Assembly: GCA_902766305.1 (NCBI GenBank)
Contig: CACXDE010000223.1
Location: 1 to 6,652 of the forward strand
Length of the DNA stretch: 6,652 bases
Source of the DNA: an uncultured Ruminococcus sp.
GTDB taxonomy: Bacteria; Bacillota; Clostridia; Oscillospirales; Acutalibacteraceae
Reading direction: 5' to 3'
Shown: piece by piece, positions 5,612-6,652 of the stretch
Numbering within the stretch: position 1 is the stretch's first letter
How the letters are laid out: each line of letters starts with the position of its first letter
Position numbers and translations under genes: made by a program
Notes under the pieces: generated by a model
Told to the model about the DNA's origin: nothing
Seen by the model: the letters and a program-made list of their open reading frames with translations, nothing else
Database searches by the model: none

Positions 5612-5654
5612 GAAAAAGGAGAATTGTGCCAATTAATATGACGCAATTCTCCTG
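5612..5654 (-). terminator. Intrinsic terminator of the 262-residue gene
   Basis: Read on the minus strand, AGGAGAATTG (5653-5644) pairs with CAATTCTCCT (5626-5617). The stem is 10 bp with further weaker pairs toward the loop, and it is followed at once by a T-run (complement of 5613-5617). It begins six bases after the stop of the gene ending at 5660. It should separate that gene from the spoVM operon, which then needs its own promoter. Confidence 0.85.
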
Positions 5655-5659
5655 ATCTT

Positions 5660-6448
5660 TTACTGCTGACCGTTAAGGGTATCAGCCATATAGCTTCTTG
5701 ACTTTTTCTCTTTTTCCGGTTTTATCTTCTTTCCGCGAAGTTTTCTTGCAGCACGGGTGATCTTTTTATCATTATCTGAAAAAGCGCTTATAAGCTTTTC
5801 AAATTTCTCGTCATCATCCACACTGTTAAGCATAAGATATGTTATTATCCCCTTAGTGTCAAGATCACCCTGTGTATAAAGTGCTGAAAGACCTTGTGAG
5901 ATTTTTTCAATCTTCTTTTCACTTGAAGCTTCAACCATAGGCGCAAACTTCGGCACAATTTTCTCCTTTGCAAAGGTAACTCCCCTGAAGTCTTCATAAT
6001 GCGCCTTTTCGTAAGCTATCTCATCCTTAAGAACAGGGAAATATGTTACCATCCTGTTTGCAAGGAAAAGAGGATCTACATTTGCTTCTCCGTCCTTCTT
6101 ACGCTTTTTTTGCTTTTTGGCCGCGCCTGACTGTTTAGGTCCTGATATTGTTTCAGCAAAATCATCACCTATACTCTCCGCTTCTCTTACACCATCGCTG
6201 TCAGAATCAAACAGCCAGGTTGCGAGAGTTTTCCAGTCATTATCCGGAGTACCGTCCTCCATTCCGCAGCTGCGAAGAACTACCCTGTGATTTGAATTTG
6301 TATAAACAACACTGTATGCAATTTCTCCTATATACAGCGCTGTCAGACTGTCTTCGCTTTCGGCAACATTCTCACGGGTATATCCTTTTGACAAAAGTGG
6401 TTTTCCGGCTCTTTCAGCTATTATTTCAAAAGCTTCATTCATATTCAT
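5660..6448 (-). CDS. Uncharacterised 262-residue protein with basic linker
   Basis: I do not recognise a characterised family. The protein appears to have two parts. The N-terminal part (about 1-100) is acidic, with mixed alpha/beta character and a strand-rich core (LTALYIGEIAYSVVYT at 35-50, HRVVLRSCGM at 54-63). A strongly basic linker, KKQKKRKK (111-118), follows. The C-terminal part (about 125-235) is helical; its MVTYFPVLKDEIAYEK (133-148) and later helices loosely recall the small all-helical DUF7674-type domains, which I could not test. The tail is lysine-rich (KKIKPEKEKKS, about 240-250). There is no signal peptide or membrane segment, so it is probably cytoplasmic, perhaps binding nucleic acid or another acidic partner. 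GGAG (6460-6463) lies 11 bases before the ATG at 6448, a little far but acceptable. The gene is probably monocistronic, with its own promoter and terminator. Confidence 0.85.
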   Translation of the reverse strand: MNMNEAFEIIAERAGKPLLSKGYTRENVAESEDSLTALYIGEIAYSVVYTNSNHRVVLRSCGMEDGTPDNDWKTLATWLFDSDSDGVREAESIGDDFAETISGPKQSGAAKKQKKRKKDGEANVDPLFLANRMVTYFPVLKDEIAYEKAHYEDFRGVTFAKEKIVPKFAPMVEASSEKKIEKISQGLSALYTQGDLDTKGIITYLMLNSVDDDEKFEKLISAFSDNDKKITRAARKLRGKKIKPEKEKKSRSYMADTLNGQQ

Positions 6449-6493
6449 TTTACATCTGGCTCCTTTTTTCTTTAGGTTAAAATTTAGATAAGA

Positions 6494-6510
6494 CGGAACG
6501 ATATGTTCCG
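6494..6510. repeat. 6-bp inverted repeat in the leader of the 262-residue gene
   Basis: CGGAAC (6494-6499) and GTTCCG (6505-6510) flank a 5-base centre. The repeat lies between the candidate promoter and the start codon. It could be an operator or an mRNA hairpin. It resembles a LexA site, but the spacer is one base too long. Confidence 0.4.
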
Positions 6511-6528
6511 AACTCCTGCTGTCCCTTC

Positions 6529-6537
6529 ATTATATCA
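6529..6537 (-). promoter_or_regulatory. Candidate extended -10 promoter of the 262-residue gene
   Basis: On the minus strand TGATATAAT combines the extended -10 TGN motif with a consensus TATAAT. The start would be near 6522, giving a leader of about 74 bases. The -35 position, 17 bases upstream at 6552-6557, reads GGGGAG and does not match the sigma-A consensus. It falls within the presumed mobile-element end. Confidence 0.5.
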
Positions 6538-6546
6538 TATTTACTT

Positions 6547-6652
6547 GTGAACTCCCCATTGTCTAAAGCCAATGGGCTTCCTGCTTCATCGTTCTCGTAA
6601 CCTACTAACTCCACAGGCGTAAAATCGGGCTGAACCGTCCCTACTCGTTATT
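6547..6652 (-). mobile_element. Right end of an IS200/IS605-type element (partial)
   Basis: Read on the minus strand, the last 106 bases end in GAAGCCC, a hairpin CCCATTG/CAATGGG (6576-6570 with 6561-6555), then GGAGTTCAC (6555-6547). This is the layout I associate with right ends of tnpB-carrying IS200/IS605 elements in clostridia. The transposase gene would lie beyond 6652. One minus-strand frame encodes 21 residues (DGSARFYACGVSR and flanks) before a TGA at 6588-6586. Another reads VQPDFTPVELV, a pattern reminiscent of TnpB tails, but is blocked by a TAA at 6650-6648. I cannot tell which, if either, is the true tnpB end, or whether tnpB is decayed. Confidence 0.55.
6547..6652 (-). ncRNA. 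Probable 3' part of a TnpB omega-RNA
   Basis: In IS200/IS605 elements the RNA scaffold that guides TnpB overlaps the end of tnpB and the right end, and its guide is the flanking sequence. Here the scaffold candidate would include the GGTTCAGCCCG segment (6636-6626) and the terminal hairpin at 6555-6576. The guide would begin at about 6546 and run leftwards. This is an inference from layout; the boundaries are approximate and the 5' part is outside the window. Confidence 0.4.

Noticed and set aside
5270..5636. Plus-strand ORFs of 111 and 81 codons opposite the spoVM operon
   Set aside because: They overlap the two small minus-strand genes and the terminator, have no convincing start signals, and show unnatural composition.
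6494..6510. LexA/SOS box
   Set aside because: The half sites GAAC and GTTC are separated by five bases instead of four, and the flanking bases do not match the Gram-positive SOS box closely.

Overview
The window is a sporulation locus from an anaerobic, endospore-forming Firmicute. It is most likely a clostridial species of the Oscillospiraceae/Ruminococcus type. That placement is inferred from the SipL-type SpoIVA partner (clostridial, unlike Bacillus SpoVID), moderate-to-low GC and gene order; no database search was possible.

Layout, left to right. Positions 1-197 hold no gene I can support, only hairpin-rich sequence with a 12-bp inverted repeat downstream of spoIVA. On the minus strand, sipL (3266 to 1731) is followed by spoIVA (1676 to 198). 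Together they encode the platform on which the spore coat is built. A 373-bp divergent intergenic region (3267-3639) carries a candidate sigma-E promoter for sipL, a MITE-like element with 11-bp terminal inverted repeats (3351-3523), and a candidate Spo0A box, sigma-H-like -10 and leader hairpin for the spoIIA operon. On the plus strand, spoIIAA, spoIIAB and sigF (3640-5094) form the classical operon that switches on the first forespore-specific sigma factor. After a repeat-rich spacer with a heptamer tandem array, two very small minus-strand genes sit 13 bp apart: a 50-residue cysteine-tailed membrane protein and a 31-residue protein that I identify as SpoVM. Next come a good intrinsic terminator and an unrecognised 262-residue minus-strand gene. 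The right edge (about 6547-6652) looks like the right end and omega-RNA region of an IS200/IS605-type element whose tnpB would lie beyond the window.

How the genes work together: SpoIIAA, SpoIIAB and SigF start the forespore programme after asymmetric division. SpoVM, SpoIVA and SipL then act in the mother cell. In Bacillus SpoVM marks the convex forespore membrane and recruits the ATPase SpoIVA; in Clostridioides difficile SipL binds SpoIVA through its LysM domain. Here the early forespore regulator and all three basement-layer coat proteins lie within about 5.2 kb. The most valuable observation is the spoVM gene and its small partner, which are short enough to be missed by automatic annotation.
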